NCBI RefSeq assembly: GCF_035594125.1
Contig: NC_087176.1
Coordinates: 21,537,591-21,601,590, forward strand
DNA length: 64,000 nt
DNA from: Scylla paramamosain
Taxonomy: Eukaryota; Arthropoda; Malacostraca; Decapoda; Portunidae
Reading direction: 5' to 3'
The stretch's first letter is position 1. The number at the start of each line of letters is the position of its first letter. Positions 25,740 through 36,195 of this stretch are shown here, piece by piece. Both the position numbers and the translations under genes were made by a program. The notes under the pieces were generated by a model. The model was not told the DNA's origin. It made no database searches and was given only the letters and a program-made list of their open reading frames with translations.

Positions 25740-26195
25740 CACGTTTATTACTACATATCATAATTTTCCTCTCAGTTTCCTCTCTCATTTGTCCTCTCAT
25801 CTTTTTCCCCCTCTCATTTTTCCTCGCCCATCTTCTTTTTTCCCCTCACTTTCCTTCTCACCATCTTTTCTGTAACTTTTTTTTTACATTTCTCCTTTTC
25901 CCCTTTCTTTGTTAAATTTCCCTCTTTTTTCCTTGTTTCCTTTTATTTTAACTTTATTTTTCCATCACCTTCAATTCACTTTCATATTTCCCCCTCATAC
26001 TCTCAATTCCCCTCACTTTCCCCTTATTTTCTCACCTGGTTTTGCCATCATCATAATCATCTCTTTATTGCCTCTTATCCTTTCCTTCCCCTCTCTCTCC
26101 CTGTCGTCCTTCTTACCTATTCCCCTCTGTCTCCCCTCTCCCTCTCCCCTCACCTCTCCCCTCACTCATAACTCACCTGTTCTCTCTCCTTAACT
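25740..26195. other. Polypyrimidine-rich stretch, no gene
   Basis: The plus strand is almost entirely C and T for about 450 bp, with CTCCCCTCTC and TTTTCC motifs. Open frames here encode Leu/Pro/Ser/Phe-rich low-complexity peptides and are not supported as genes. Confidence 0.7.
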
Positions 26196-26239
26196 AGGCG
26201 CCTGGAGTGTCTCAAGCTCCCCGGGACAATGCTGGCGAG

Positions 26240-26311
<72 letters not shown>

Positions 26312-26547
26312 AGGAAGATGAAAGAGGGAAAGAGGAATGATGGTAAGTGGGGAGGAGGAAGTGGGGGAATTTTGACGGTATTGTTGGCATGTCTTAATAA
26401 TGAGAAAGAGGAAAAAGCTTGGTGATGGGGTGAGGGGAGGAGATGAGGGGAAAAATGTGGGGAAAGGTCAGATGCATTTATTAGTTACTGGGATGGGAAA
26501 AAAATTAAGACGTGTAGGTGTTTGGTTCAAGCACACACACACACACA

Positions 26548-26630
<83 letters not shown>
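26240..26630. repeat. (GA)n and (CA)n
   Basis: (GA)n at about 26240-26304 and (CA)n at about 26531-26630, the latter with one interruption. The spacer is purine-rich and no gene is seen. Confidence 0.95.
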
Positions 26631-26632
<2 letters not shown>

Positions 26633-26749
26633 AGAGGTGAAGGCGAGGGGAAAGATTTGGGTGAGGGGAAGAGCAAAGGGAGAAGAAAGAAGAGAGGAGG
26701 AAAAGACGGGAGCAGGAGGGAGAGGGGAGAGGGGAGAGGGGAACAGCAC

Positions 26750-27070
26750 TATGGAGTTATATATCTCCTGGTCATTCCCCTCTCCTTCCCCTTTCCCCTC
26801 TCTCTTCCCCTCTCACTCCCCTCTCCCATGACATTTGTGGTGTGGGCGGCTCTGTGTTTGTCGATTCCAAACCTCTACTACCTCCCCTCACTCCCCTCTC
26901 ACTCCCCTCTCATTCCCCTCACTCCTTTCCATTTACATATTTCGAACAATTTTCCCCTCACTCCTTAATTCCCTTTAAATTCCCCTTAATTTTTGGCATA
27001 CTGTTCCCTCAACTCATCCCTCCTTAAGTTACTAAGCAAAGGGCAGAAGGGGAAAAGAAGGGAAAAGGGA
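26750..27070. other. CCCCTCTCACT-type pyrimidine repeat
   Basis: A degenerate array of CCCCTCTCACT and CCCCTCACTC units on the plus strand. It is low complexity and no gene is recognised. Confidence 0.6.
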
Positions 27071-27116
27071 AACTACTCCTTATTGCTCTGAAAAGAAGAA
27101 CAAGGAGAATGATAGG

Positions 27117-27229
27117 AGGAGGAGGAGGAGGAGGAGGAGGAAGGGATGGAGGAGGAGGAGAGAGGAGAGAGGAGAGATGGAATGAAGATTGATGGGAAGG
27201 AGGGAAGGGAGGGAGATACAGGTGGTGGA

Positions 27230-27265
<36 letters not shown>

Positions 27266-27320
27266 CAACCCTCTCTTTCACCCTCCCATGCGGTCGGTAG
27301 GTAGAAGCAAGAAATTGAGT

Positions 27321-27358
<38 letters not shown>

Positions 27359-27707
27359 GAGGAGGAGGAGGCAGCCGCAGGAAACTGACGGACAAATGAA
27401 CAAAGTTAAGACAAATTGGAGTCAGGGAAGTTTGCATATTATCTAGACTGCTGACGTTTGTACAGAGATGCTGCGAGGAGGAGGAGGAGGAGGAGGAGGA
27501 GGAGGAGGAGGAGGATTGGTGGTTAGGTGGAATGTAAAAAGACTCGCGCTGACACTGAAGAGAAGGAATATGAGGAAGAGGTGGAGGAGGAGGAGCAGGA
27601 GCAGGAGGAGGAGGAGAAGGAGGAGGAGGATATAGACAAGGTGAAATGAGATGAAACCTGATGTTGAAATGATCCTCCTCCTCCTCCTCCTCCTCCTCCT
27701 CCTCCTC

Positions 27708-27758
<51 letters not shown>

Positions 27759-27927
27759 TCACCACTAAACCTTAACACTCACCCTTCTTCCTTCCCTCTC
27801 CCTTTTGCTATCTCCCCTCCCTTCCCCTCTTTTCCTCCCCTTTCTCTACTGTCCCCTCTTCCTTCCCTTCTCACCTCCTCGATAACAGTAATGAGGGAAG
27901 AAGTAATTAAAACATGAGGACTTTCCC

Positions 27928-27960
<33 letters not shown>
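27117..27960. repeat. GGA, GA, TCC, TAC and GT tract cluster
   Basis: The tracts are (GGA)n about 27117-27140, (GA)n about 27234-27261 and 27325-27355, (GGA)n about 27477-27513, (TCC)n-(TAC)n about 27671-27757 and (GT)n about 27931-27960. Poly-Ser, poly-Arg and poly-Leu frames over these are artefacts. GGA and TCC blocks are complementary across about 160 bp. Confidence 0.9.
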
Positions 27961-27962
<2 letters not shown>

Positions 27963-28514
27963 AAGTGAAGGAAATGACTCCACGCAACTCCACTTCCTTC
28001 TCTTCTTTCTCTTCCTCTCTCCCTCAATCTCTCTCACATTTCCTTCCTTCCACTTCCCCTCACCTCCCTCATAAGGCTTTCTCCCTCCCGACTCCCCTCT
28101 CCCCCTTTACCCCTCCTTTCCCTCTTCCCAATCACATCTTCTCCTTCCATCACTTCCCTTCTCATCAGTTTTTCTCGCTTCTCTCTTCTACCATTTTCGC
28201 TCTCACATCCCAAATATCCTCTCTTCCTCATTGCCCTTTCTTCCTTTTCTCATCTTCTCATTAGCCCTCTTCCTTCTTCTTTTCCTCCTGTAAATTAATG
28301 TTCCTATCTATAATGATAAAACAACAATTAAAATTCTCATCAATAAGAAATTAAGTGAAATAAGAAGTAGTTTTTATGCTCATGAAGTAAAATACAAACT
28401 TTCCTTACGAGATGATATTACAAAACTTAATTAAAATACAGATAGAGAAACGGAGATGGAAGAAAGAAGTGTAAGCAAAACCTGTAATTATCTGTACCTG
28501 AGGGGACCTAATGG

Positions 28515-28705
28515 ACGCTCACACCTGTTCACCTGTCCTATTAACCTAACTTATTCTATCCACTTGTCCTATTTAATCCACTTGTATCATTTTCTTGACC
28601 TATGCACCTGTTCTATCCTTCTGTTCTGTTCTGTTCACCTGTCCTATCCACCTGTCCTGTCCACCTGTTCCACCCACCTGTGCTATTCTGTTCACCTGTC
28701 CACTC
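28515..28705. repeat. CACCTG minisatellite (E-box array)
   Basis: A degenerate 11-13 bp repeat of the form CACCTGTCCTATC. CACCTG occurs eight times and CACTTG twice. CACCTG is the E-box bound by Snail/ZEB/E-protein factors, so the array could bind them, but it may equally be a neutral minisatellite. It lies just past the 3' end of the minus-strand orphan gene at 28714-29337. Confidence 0.65.
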
Positions 28706-28713
28706 ATTCACCT

Positions 28714-29337
28714 TTATGAGTAGCGGGGCCTCTTCTTCGGTGGCTCCTCATCATCATCTTCTGAGCGCACTATGATGACGCTGTCCTCTTCCCTACACAG
28801 CCTCAGGTTCAGGCTAAAGGGGATTGAGAACAGTTTTAAAGGAGTCGAGTCTGAGGTTAAGTGAATCGAGTCAGAGTCAAAGGACACCGAATCTGAATTT
28901 AAGGGAGTCGAGTTTTCGTTTAAGGGGGACGAGTCCGAGTTAGAGGGAATCGAATCCGAATTTTGAGGAATCGAATCCGAATTTTGGGGAACTGAATCCG
29001 AAGTTAAAGGAATCGAGTCTTCATGTGAGGGAGTCCGATCGCCCATCACGCCGCTGGACGAGGAAAGGAGACTGATCCACCAGGCCACTCCATTGGGCGG
29101 CCACTTCACTGCGTTACTCCACTGCCCCACCAGCGCCTGCACGCCCTCGGAGGAGACGTACCAGACCCGCGTAGGTCGCCATTCGGCCCAGTCGTCCCGC
29201 CTCTGGAAGAAGACCATATACCCCTCATCCTCTGACCTCATGGGCCACGTCGGGGGAGAGATGGTCGTGGAAGAGGACGAGGGCGGTGAGGTACTCGGGT
29301 CCTCAGAGAAAGAAGTGGACCTGGTTCTCTTTGGCAT
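28714..29337 (-). CDS. Orphan nuclear-type protein, heptad repeats
   Basis: An intronless frame of 207 codons starting at MPKRTRSTSF (ATG at 29337). Upstream in-frame sequence contains no ATG. I do not recognise the family. The layout from the N-terminus is a basic start (PKRTR), a Ser/Thr/Pro-rich linker, a Trp-rich segment of about 55 residues (GYMVFFQRRDDWAEWRPTRV, then QWSNAVKW and NGVAWWISLL), nine tandem heptads of the form SDSxPxN/T, then acidic SEDDDEE followed by PPKKRPR. The basic clusters suggest nuclear location. In the heptads, synonymous and conservative changes outnumber disruptive ones, which argues for translation. A TATAAAG motif lies about 70 bp upstream. Alternatives are a lineage-specific gene, a transposon-borne ORF or an old viral integrant. 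The sequence does not decide. Confidence 0.55.
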   Translation of the reverse strand: MPKRTRSTSFSEDPSTSPPSSSSTTISPPTWPMRSEDEGYMVFFQRRDDWAEWRPTRVWYVSSEGVQALVGQWSNAVKWPPNGVAWWISLLSSSSGVMGDRTPSHEDSIPLTSDSVPQNSDSIPQNSDSIPSNSDSSPLNENSTPLNSDSVSFDSDSIHLTSDSTPLKLFSIPFSLNLRLCREEDSVIIVRSEDDDEEPPKKRPRYS

Positions 29338-29400
29338 GTTGGTTTTCAAAGGACTCGTCAAAGTGTTGTTCTGAAGGTGAATGTTAAAGTAAAACGCTCC

Positions 29401-29408
29401 TTTATACT
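29401..29408 (-). promoter_or_regulatory. TATA box candidate for orphan gene
   Basis: The minus strand reads GTATAAAGGAG here. Initiator-like ACATTCACC and TTCAGAAC follow about 25-35 bp downstream, and the first ATG of the orphan frame about 65-70 bp downstream. The spacing fits a TATA-Inr core promoter. Confidence 0.45.
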
Positions 29409-29409
29409 T

Positions 29410-30500
29410 TGTTTCTCCACATTTTCTCTACACTAGCTGGCTGTCGTGGTACAGGAGAGTGTGGGTGATAGCTGGGTTTTCAGTGCCTCCTTCACCCCTC
29501 TGCGTCTCACCTTCTACAGCAGAACCCTTCATTATTTACCAGTCTATTTTTCTGTATCTTGCTAGTTGTCTGTCTGTCTGTCTATCTATCTTTCGTCTAT
29601 GTCTGTCTTTCTAGTTGTATGTCTGTCTACCTCTTTATCTATCTATCTAGAGAGCGGAAGTAGCTAAGAGGACCGGGAGATGAGGGGGTAGGTGACGGGA
29701 GGGGGAGAGTGGATGGAGGTAGGAGAGATGGGGAGAGTGAGGAGCAGAGGAGAGAGGAACGGGGCACGAGAAAAATGCAGGGAGATGATAGGCTGTCGTT
29801 GAGTCACCAGAGAGCGGACAGACGAACAAGAATAATGCACAATAAATTACTCCACAACAAAGACAACATCAACATTGACCTTACTATCATCCCCGCATTA
29901 CATTACACAATATTAAATATGAGCTGAGTCAGTGAGTAAGTAAGATAAGGTGAGGAAGTATGAATATTTTAAGTATTATCCTTCCTCCGGCAACGTGTAC
30001 CTTTTGTCTCGACTGAAGCTTCGAAACACTAATTAAAACTCACAGCAGCTCGTCTTTCCCACCTATACACACTCAAAAACTCACCTAAACCTCACTCAGA
30101 TAACCACTTCACCCTTATATTCCACCTACAGCACTTCATGATCCTTAGTTGCATTGAAATCGCCTGTAGAAGACTCACGCATCTGGTTCGCGCACATTCC
30201 GAACAAATGAGACAGTACCAAGGCCACATTCCGTTCACTTTCCTTCCTGCTCCTCACCGCGTGTGTTCCTGACCCTGTGCTCGTATTATCGCTAAATTCC
30301 CGCATCATCCTGCCTTTCCCAGCGATGGTCGGCTGTTTTACGTGTAGTGTAAGGTATAGTGATGTTGCCCTGAGTTGTTTTTTTGTCAGTGTAGAGTATC
30401 TAGCATGCAAGTATTAGGGGTTTAAGTGAAGGTGTCTCTCTTTCAGATAGGTATTCCAGCACTGTTCTATTTTATATTGTCTTCCTCCTCTGACACATGC
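29410..30500. other. Gene-free stretch
   Basis: No gene is recognised. It has a short TCTG/TATC-type repeat near 29570-29650 and otherwise ordinary sequence up to the LINE block. Confidence 0.5.
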
Positions 30501-30504
30501 CAAA

Positions 30505-31065
30505 ATGATAATCACTCCCAGTGTTGTTGTGGATCAGGGATGCTGTAAACTTTCCAGTGACCCAGCTGTGACCACACTGAATGTTTCCATTTGTGACTCA
30601 CAGTGCAAGGGGCCAGTCACACCCTGCCCTCTAAAGACAACTCTCTCCCTTCACACAACTCTACATGTACCTAATATGCAGACACCCTTCACTCAGAATT
30701 CAAAATTTATGATGGTGGCTCTTACACAAGCTTTGGAGTCCCTGTCTGGGAAGGAGACCACAAATGTCCCCAGGTCGGACTCTTCTTCAGGTATCGAACC
30801 TAAGTGTCTTGACACCCTACTCAACTTTTTCTTCATTAATTTATGCAGCATTTGCCGCCTTATCTAATTTTCAATCTGTAGAACACCACCTCCCCTCTAA
30901 TAAGCCTCGTCTTCTTTTCGTCACCAAAATGCAGGTGTCTGAGCCAACTGACAGTAGCTCCTTCTCTGTTCCCTCCTATTTTCTCCATATTCATTTTTAA
31001 TCCAGAGCTGGATGTTGCATCTTTGTAGGCAATGACATAACTTGCTCTTGTATCCATGCTTTTCA
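30505..31065 (+). pseudogene. Decayed LINE, 5' (endonuclease) part
   Basis: Two overlapping frames form a broken LINE start. A 120-codon frame (30505-30867) ends in NFFFINLCSI. The reading then shifts by one to LSNFQSVEHHLPSNKPRLLF, KMQVSEPTDSS and FSVPSYF, which resembles the N-terminal endonuclease region of jockey-like ORF2 proteins common in crustaceans. It carries at least one frameshift and stops. With 31212-31801 and 33245-33330 it probably makes one old element. The assignment of the first 250 bp is uncertain. Confidence 0.5.
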
Positions 31066-31066
31066 T

Positions 31067-31195
31067 CCTCCTCCTCCTCCTCCTCTTCCTCTTCCTCTTC
31101 CTCTTCCTCTTCCTCATCTTTGTCGTCCTCCTCCTCCTCCTCCTCCTCCTCCTCCTCCTCCTCCTCCTCCTCCTCCTCCTCCTCCTCCTCCTCCT
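31067..31195. repeat. (CTC)n / (CTT)n trinucleotide tract
   Basis: About 129 bp of CTC with some TCTTCC interruptions. It separates the endonuclease and RT parts of the old LINE, replacing roughly 2 kb of expected coding sequence. Confidence 0.9.
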
Positions 31196-31801
31196 CAACA
31201 TCGACATGATGCTACCTTCTAGATAGCTATCTTCTCTTCTTCATTGACTCTCAACTGTCCCCTTCTTCTACACTGAACATCTTCAGTCTATCCTTTACTT
31301 ATAATATAAACTGGAAACTTTATGTCTTATTTCTAGCTAAAACAGCTTCTATAAAGTTAAGCCAGTTTTTTTTCTTATCTCCTCCAATTGCTGATTCTGT
31401 ACAGGGACCTTATCCATCCATGTAAGGAGTATGCCTTACATGTATGGGGAGTTCCACTCATAACACTGTAACAGACTTTGCAATCTCTCTCTCTTTTTGC
31501 CACAATATTGTGTCTCTTGCTATCTTGTACCACTATTTTCATGCTAACTGCTCTTCTGATCTTGCTAACTGCATGCCTCCCCTTCTCCTGCAGCCTCACT
31601 TCATAAAACTTTCTACTTTCTCTCATCCCTATTCTATCCACCTCTCAATTGCAAGTGTTAACCAGTATTCTCAATCATTCATTTCCTTTTCTGGTAAATT
31701 CTGGAACTCCCTTTCTTCTTCTGTCTTTCCTCCTTATGACTTGAGGGAGGTTTTGAGACACTTATCCTCCAGTTTTCATGATCATTTCTGACTGTTTAGG
31801 G

Positions 31802-32020
31802 CAGTGGTTCTCAAACTGGGTGCCGCGGCACCCTGGGGTGCCACGGACAGCGCCTAGGGGTGCCACATGATTGCCATGAATTTGGTCTTGGCTAGATCGT
31901 TTCAAGGTACATTTGTAAAACAGTTTGTAGCAGTCTGCCTATAATTAAATGTCGGTGTAGGAAGTTACTTGCTCTAATATTTTACTAAAATATAGGTAGA
32001 TATTTCCTTTTGCACACTTG

Positions 32021-32060
<40 letters not shown>

Positions 32061-32084
32061 GATAGCATAATAATAATAATAATA

Positions 32085-32126
<42 letters not shown>

Positions 32127-33244
32127 TCAATAGAATGTAATAGTACTCTTTGGGTAACCCAATTTTCTTTGTTTATACTCGTCGGTCGTCCAGTATGTGA
32201 TCGGTACTTGTCCGATTTTTGTCAGTGAGGCACTATACATCGAGCTGTACGGGTGTATTCCTTGCTGCTTCTGATAATGTGCAGCTGTATTGAACTTAAA
32301 CTCACAATGGATAAGTTTGTCATTAAGAAGAGAAAACATGGAGATAGTGGTGAGGGTGAAGAAGGAAACGAAAGTAGAAGTACGAGTGAAAAGGATTTGG
32401 CCATTTCAACAGCAAACAAATCAACTTCCAAAAAAAGCAGGAAAAATCGCTCCTATTTGGATAATTATCTAGATTTGGGATTCTTTTGGTGTGGCGATGA
32501 GGTTAATCCTACACCACTGTGTGTTATTTGTGGTGATAAATTAGCTAATGAGGCGATGGTACCCAGCAAATTAAAGAGGCATTTATCTTTGAAACATGGT
32601 CATCTTGCCAACAAGCCTCGATCCTACTTTGAAGGACTTTTAAATGAACAAAAACAACAGAGGGTGATGCTTTCTAAAACAATCAAAGTTTCTGATAAAG
32701 CACAAGAGGCCAGCTACTTAGTTGCAGAGTTAGTCGCTAAAAGCATGAAACCTCATACAATAGCAGAGACACTAATTCTTCCGGCTTGTAGTACCATTGT
32801 AAAAACAATGTTTGGAAGTGAAGCAGAAAAACAAGTGAAAAAAATTCCCGTCTCGGATAGTACCATCAGCAGACGGATTCATGATATGTCAGCAGACGTA
32901 GAGGAAACTGTATGTGCCTCTGTAAAGGAAAGTGAAATGTTTGCACTTCAGATAGATAAGTCCACAGATATTGGAGGTAAGGCTCAACTATCGGCATTCA
33001 TTCGGTACATTCATAATGTTAAAATAGTGGACCAGTTTTTCTGTTGTAAGGAACTTGAGGAAACAACAACAGGCGTTTGAGTACGGATAATAATTTTAAA
33101 TCATTAATTAAAGTAATTCAAACAGGTACAATTTTATATCAGAAGTTAATTCATGTGAGGAGGGGTGATGGTGAAAAAGGGGTGCCACAGAAAGGATTAT
33201 ATAAATTCAGGGTGCCATCACTGAAAAAAGATTGAGAACCACTG
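31802..33244 (+). mobile_element. hAT transposon with 8-bp TSD
   Basis: Both ends are defined exactly. The left end is CAGTGGTTCTCAA (31802-31814). The right end is its perfect reverse complement, TTGAGAACCACTG (33232-33244). The 8-bp duplication GTTTAGGG flanks the element (31794-31801 and 33245-33252), as expected for hAT transposases. Subterminal GGTGCC/GGCACC motifs recur near both ends. The 1443-bp element carries a partial transposase and internal TAC and AAT trinucleotide runs (about 32022-32125). It lies inside the 3' UTR of an older LINE. Confidence 0.92.
32307..33080 (+). CDS. Truncated BED-finger hAT transposase
   Basis: The frame starts at MDKFVIKKRKHGDSGEG (32307); an upstream in-frame ATG at 32253 is less likely because 18 hydrophobic residues precede it. 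It is basic and Ser-rich at first. Next comes a BED-type zinc finger (CVICGDKLANEAMVPSKLKR with HLSLKH: C-x2-C and H-x4-H). The start of the RNase-H-like catalytic domain follows, with the first catalytic Asp context LQIDKSTDIGGKAQLSAFIR. The frame then stops, so the remaining DDE residues and the C-terminal dimerisation domain are missing. It resembles ZBED5/SCAND3-like hAT transposases. The truncation suggests a non-autonomous internal-deletion derivative. Confidence 0.8.
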   Translation: MDKFVIKKRKHGDSGEGEEGNESRSTSEKDLAISTANKSTSKKSRKNRSYLDNYLDLGFFWCGDEVNPTPLCVICGDKLANEAMVPSKLKRHLSLKHGHLANKPRSYFEGLLNEQKQQRVMLSKTIKVSDKAQEASYLVAELVAKSMKPHTIAETLILPACSTIVKTMFGSEAEKQVKKIPVSDSTISRRIHDMSADVEETVCASVKESEMFALQIDKSTDIGGKAQLSAFIRYIHNVKIVDQFFCCKELEETTTGV

Positions 33245-33642
33245 GTTTAGGGACTGGCACCTCAGTGGGCCTTTTTCTTCTAATTTTGTTGGCATTTTTG
33301 TCACATTTTACTGACATGCCACACATTCCAAGTGCACTTTCATTGCTCTCACTGTCTGTCCTATTCACCACAGCACCTCCCGAACAATAACATGCATCTT
33401 AAAGATGTATGAGATCTTGTAATTTATTCAGCCATATTGGCAATAATGCACCCTTTGACTTGATTGGAGTTTAGAGGTGTTAGTCACATGATGAGTTGGG
33501 AAGGTGAACAAGTGTTAGTACCTATCTGTACAGAGCCTGAGCTACATTTGTATCTATATTTATCCAATTTATCCCTTTGTTTGGTAGTTGGTGTGTTTGT
33601 GTGTGACATCGCCAAAGATTATGATCCTGCTCATCCACAAAG

Positions 33643-36108
33643 ATGGCAGTGAGGGGGGGCAGCACAGTGTTCATTGATGCCTCGGCACTTGGGGAGCTGA
33701 CGAGCCAGCTGACGTCCCAAGACCTAGAGAGTCTGGTGGGCAACATCCAGCCGGCAGACTTGAAGGCTCTGCAGGAGGCAACTGAGGGTCATGTGAGTAT
33801 TACTGCTTACAGAGGCAAGCTTTCAGATTTCACTTATTTTTGGTGTATTACTAGCAGTAGTCAGAGGATGCTGGGGCAGTGATGTAGATGAGAGGAAAAC
33901 AGGTTCTTTTCAATGATTGTGGTGGCAAAGTGTGTTGAATATTTTGTGAAAGATAAGTTGCCAATAGAGGACATGATTGAGATCATAAGGAATTAGATAC
34001 AACAAAAGCCTAAGAACTGGAGAGATAGATTGAATACAACCAAAGTTGGGTATTGAAATCCTGTACTAGATCATTCTCAAATTTTTTTTACTAGACTTCT
34101 CAGAAGTTGACATTTCTAACATTTCTAAAAACTGGCAAGTGATCAAGGTTATTGTATTTACCATGCTGAAATCCTGCACGCCAAGAAGTATTATAATTGC
34201 TATGCATTATACACTATTCTTAGACAGTGATCCCTTAGTGTTGTTAGTGATCCCTAACTATTACTCTACTTGTTGATCCCAGGTGGTGAACACTCCTGGA
34301 GTGCTCATCTCTGATGGGGTGACAGTGGGCAACATTGTGGAGGTGGAGGGTGGTGAGAGTGGAGTGCTGGAAGAGTCTCAGCAGCTGGACTCCCATGCTC
34401 ACCACCAGCCAATGGAAGTGGACACCCTCACTGACCATGACCAGGTCATTGGTGAGTATCAGCTGCAGATTTGTCATGGCCATACAAGGACAAAAAAAAT
34501 AAATTTATAGTCCTTTCCAGCACTTATACGTAATTGTGTGTTGGCCTTGATCTCTATCCACAGGAGGCAATATCAGGGAATGTATCACTCACTATTGTCT
34601 GCTGTGTGTTACATACTTTTGGTTCTCCCGCACAGGTGAAATGGACATGCTGCAGCAGGGTGGTGAGCTGATTGGCATGGCAGGAGAGGAGATGTCCACA
34701 GGCGGTGAGGCTGCCACCACCTCGGCTCTGCTGGCTTCTGTGTCTTCGGGTGACTCCTCTTCCTCCCAGATAGTTTCAGAGACGCCACAGCTCATAAAGA
34801 GCAGCTTGGGCCAGTTTGTAGTTCTGCAGCAGAACCAGGTGAGGCTACAGCTGCTTCTGTAGTGCTACTGTAGTGTCTTATTTATTCCTACTATCTTTTC
34901 ATTGTACCCTTACTTGCAGTAGTCTCCCTGTTTTTTTACATTATGGCTAGATGTTGCAAAAGGTGACAGAAACACATGAATGTAGGGACTAAGGATGCCT
35001 TCTCTGTACTTTTATTCCATCATTTATATTAGGTGTGGCAGCTTTTCTTTGCCATCTCAATACCAATATATTGATGTGTATATCAGTAGATCCAGGCTGG
35101 ACCTGTCAGGTATTGACTGTACATTTTATGTAGTAGTAGTGTGGGAATTACAGCACCCAACAAATAATGGAGAAATTTCTGAATGTTTTATCGAAATTAG
35201 TAATATTTCTCAATGAGACGGAACTCAGGAGTAAAAGCAAGGTGACCAATTTTTACTTATATATTTCAGCAGAATAACATCTCTATTGGTTCCATGGCCA
35301 ACCGAATCATCACATCGGGCGGCCAGGTGGTGAGCACAGTGTCGGGCCCTAGCAGCAGCAACAACAGCAAGCCGGTGGTGGTGAACACATCTCAGCTCAG
35401 TGGGGGAGTGAGGCAGCAGATGGTGGTCACCTCGCAGGCCCACCCAGTGCGGACGGTGCAGTTCAAGCAGTCATCGCAGACCCAGTCACACAACAGCAGT
35501 GGTGTGAGTGGAAGCCGTGTTTTAGGAGAGTGGTCTGTAGTCTTTGAAGTGTTCCCTTTAGCTCTAGACAGAAAAAGCTTCATAACAGGATACATGGTGA
35601 TAGAGATAAGCTATATAGATATATAGTTAATGCAGGGACTTGTGGTTTGTTGATTCTTGCACATACTCTGGAAGTACAGCTTATTAGTCAGGACTTTTCT
35701 GTACTAATCTTTAAAATGTTAATGATGATTTCCTTTACCCTTTTATGAAGAATGTGAATCATAACTGATTGACCATAAACCCTCTTTGGTTTGAGAGCAT
35801 ATAGGACTTGTGATGATGTAGCTGTGAGAGAAACGTTTCCAACTGACATGCTGACATGCCTGCCTTGCCTGTGCAGACGGTGACCAAGGTGATCATCGGC
35901 AGTCAGGCTGGCGGGGGCATGAGCAACATTGGGAGCCAGCAGGTGCGCCTCATCACCAGCCAGAGTGGTAATACTGCAGCCTCCCCTGCCAAGCTGACCT
36001 TGCAGCAGGCACAGCATGTGGGCTTCTTGCCATCCTCCAAGCCACAGGGCCAATCTCCAAACAAGGTCAGGAAGGAACACTGGTGAACCTGAGTTTTGTC
36101 TTGATGCA

Positions 36109-36195
<87 letters not shown>

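Larger units (their letters stand above)
31212..33330 (+). mobile_element. Decayed jockey-like LINE, RT 3' part
   Basis: 31212-31790 aligns by eye with 10337-10979 of the younger copy: CTCAACTGTCCCC.TCTTCTACACTGAA, then CATGCTAACTGCTCTTCTGAT, then GGTAAATTCTGGAACTCC. It carries several stops and frameshifts. Its 3' UTR (GGGACTGGCA.CTCAGTGGGC) resumes only after the hAT insertion, at 33250-33330. This copy is clearly older than the one at 9975. Confidence 0.8.

Noticed and set aside
29093..29374. Plus-strand frame of 93 codons antisense to the orphan gene
   Set aside because: It overlaps the Trp-rich segment of the minus-strand gene. The heptad periodicity, basic/acidic layout and TATA position all favour the minus-strand frame.
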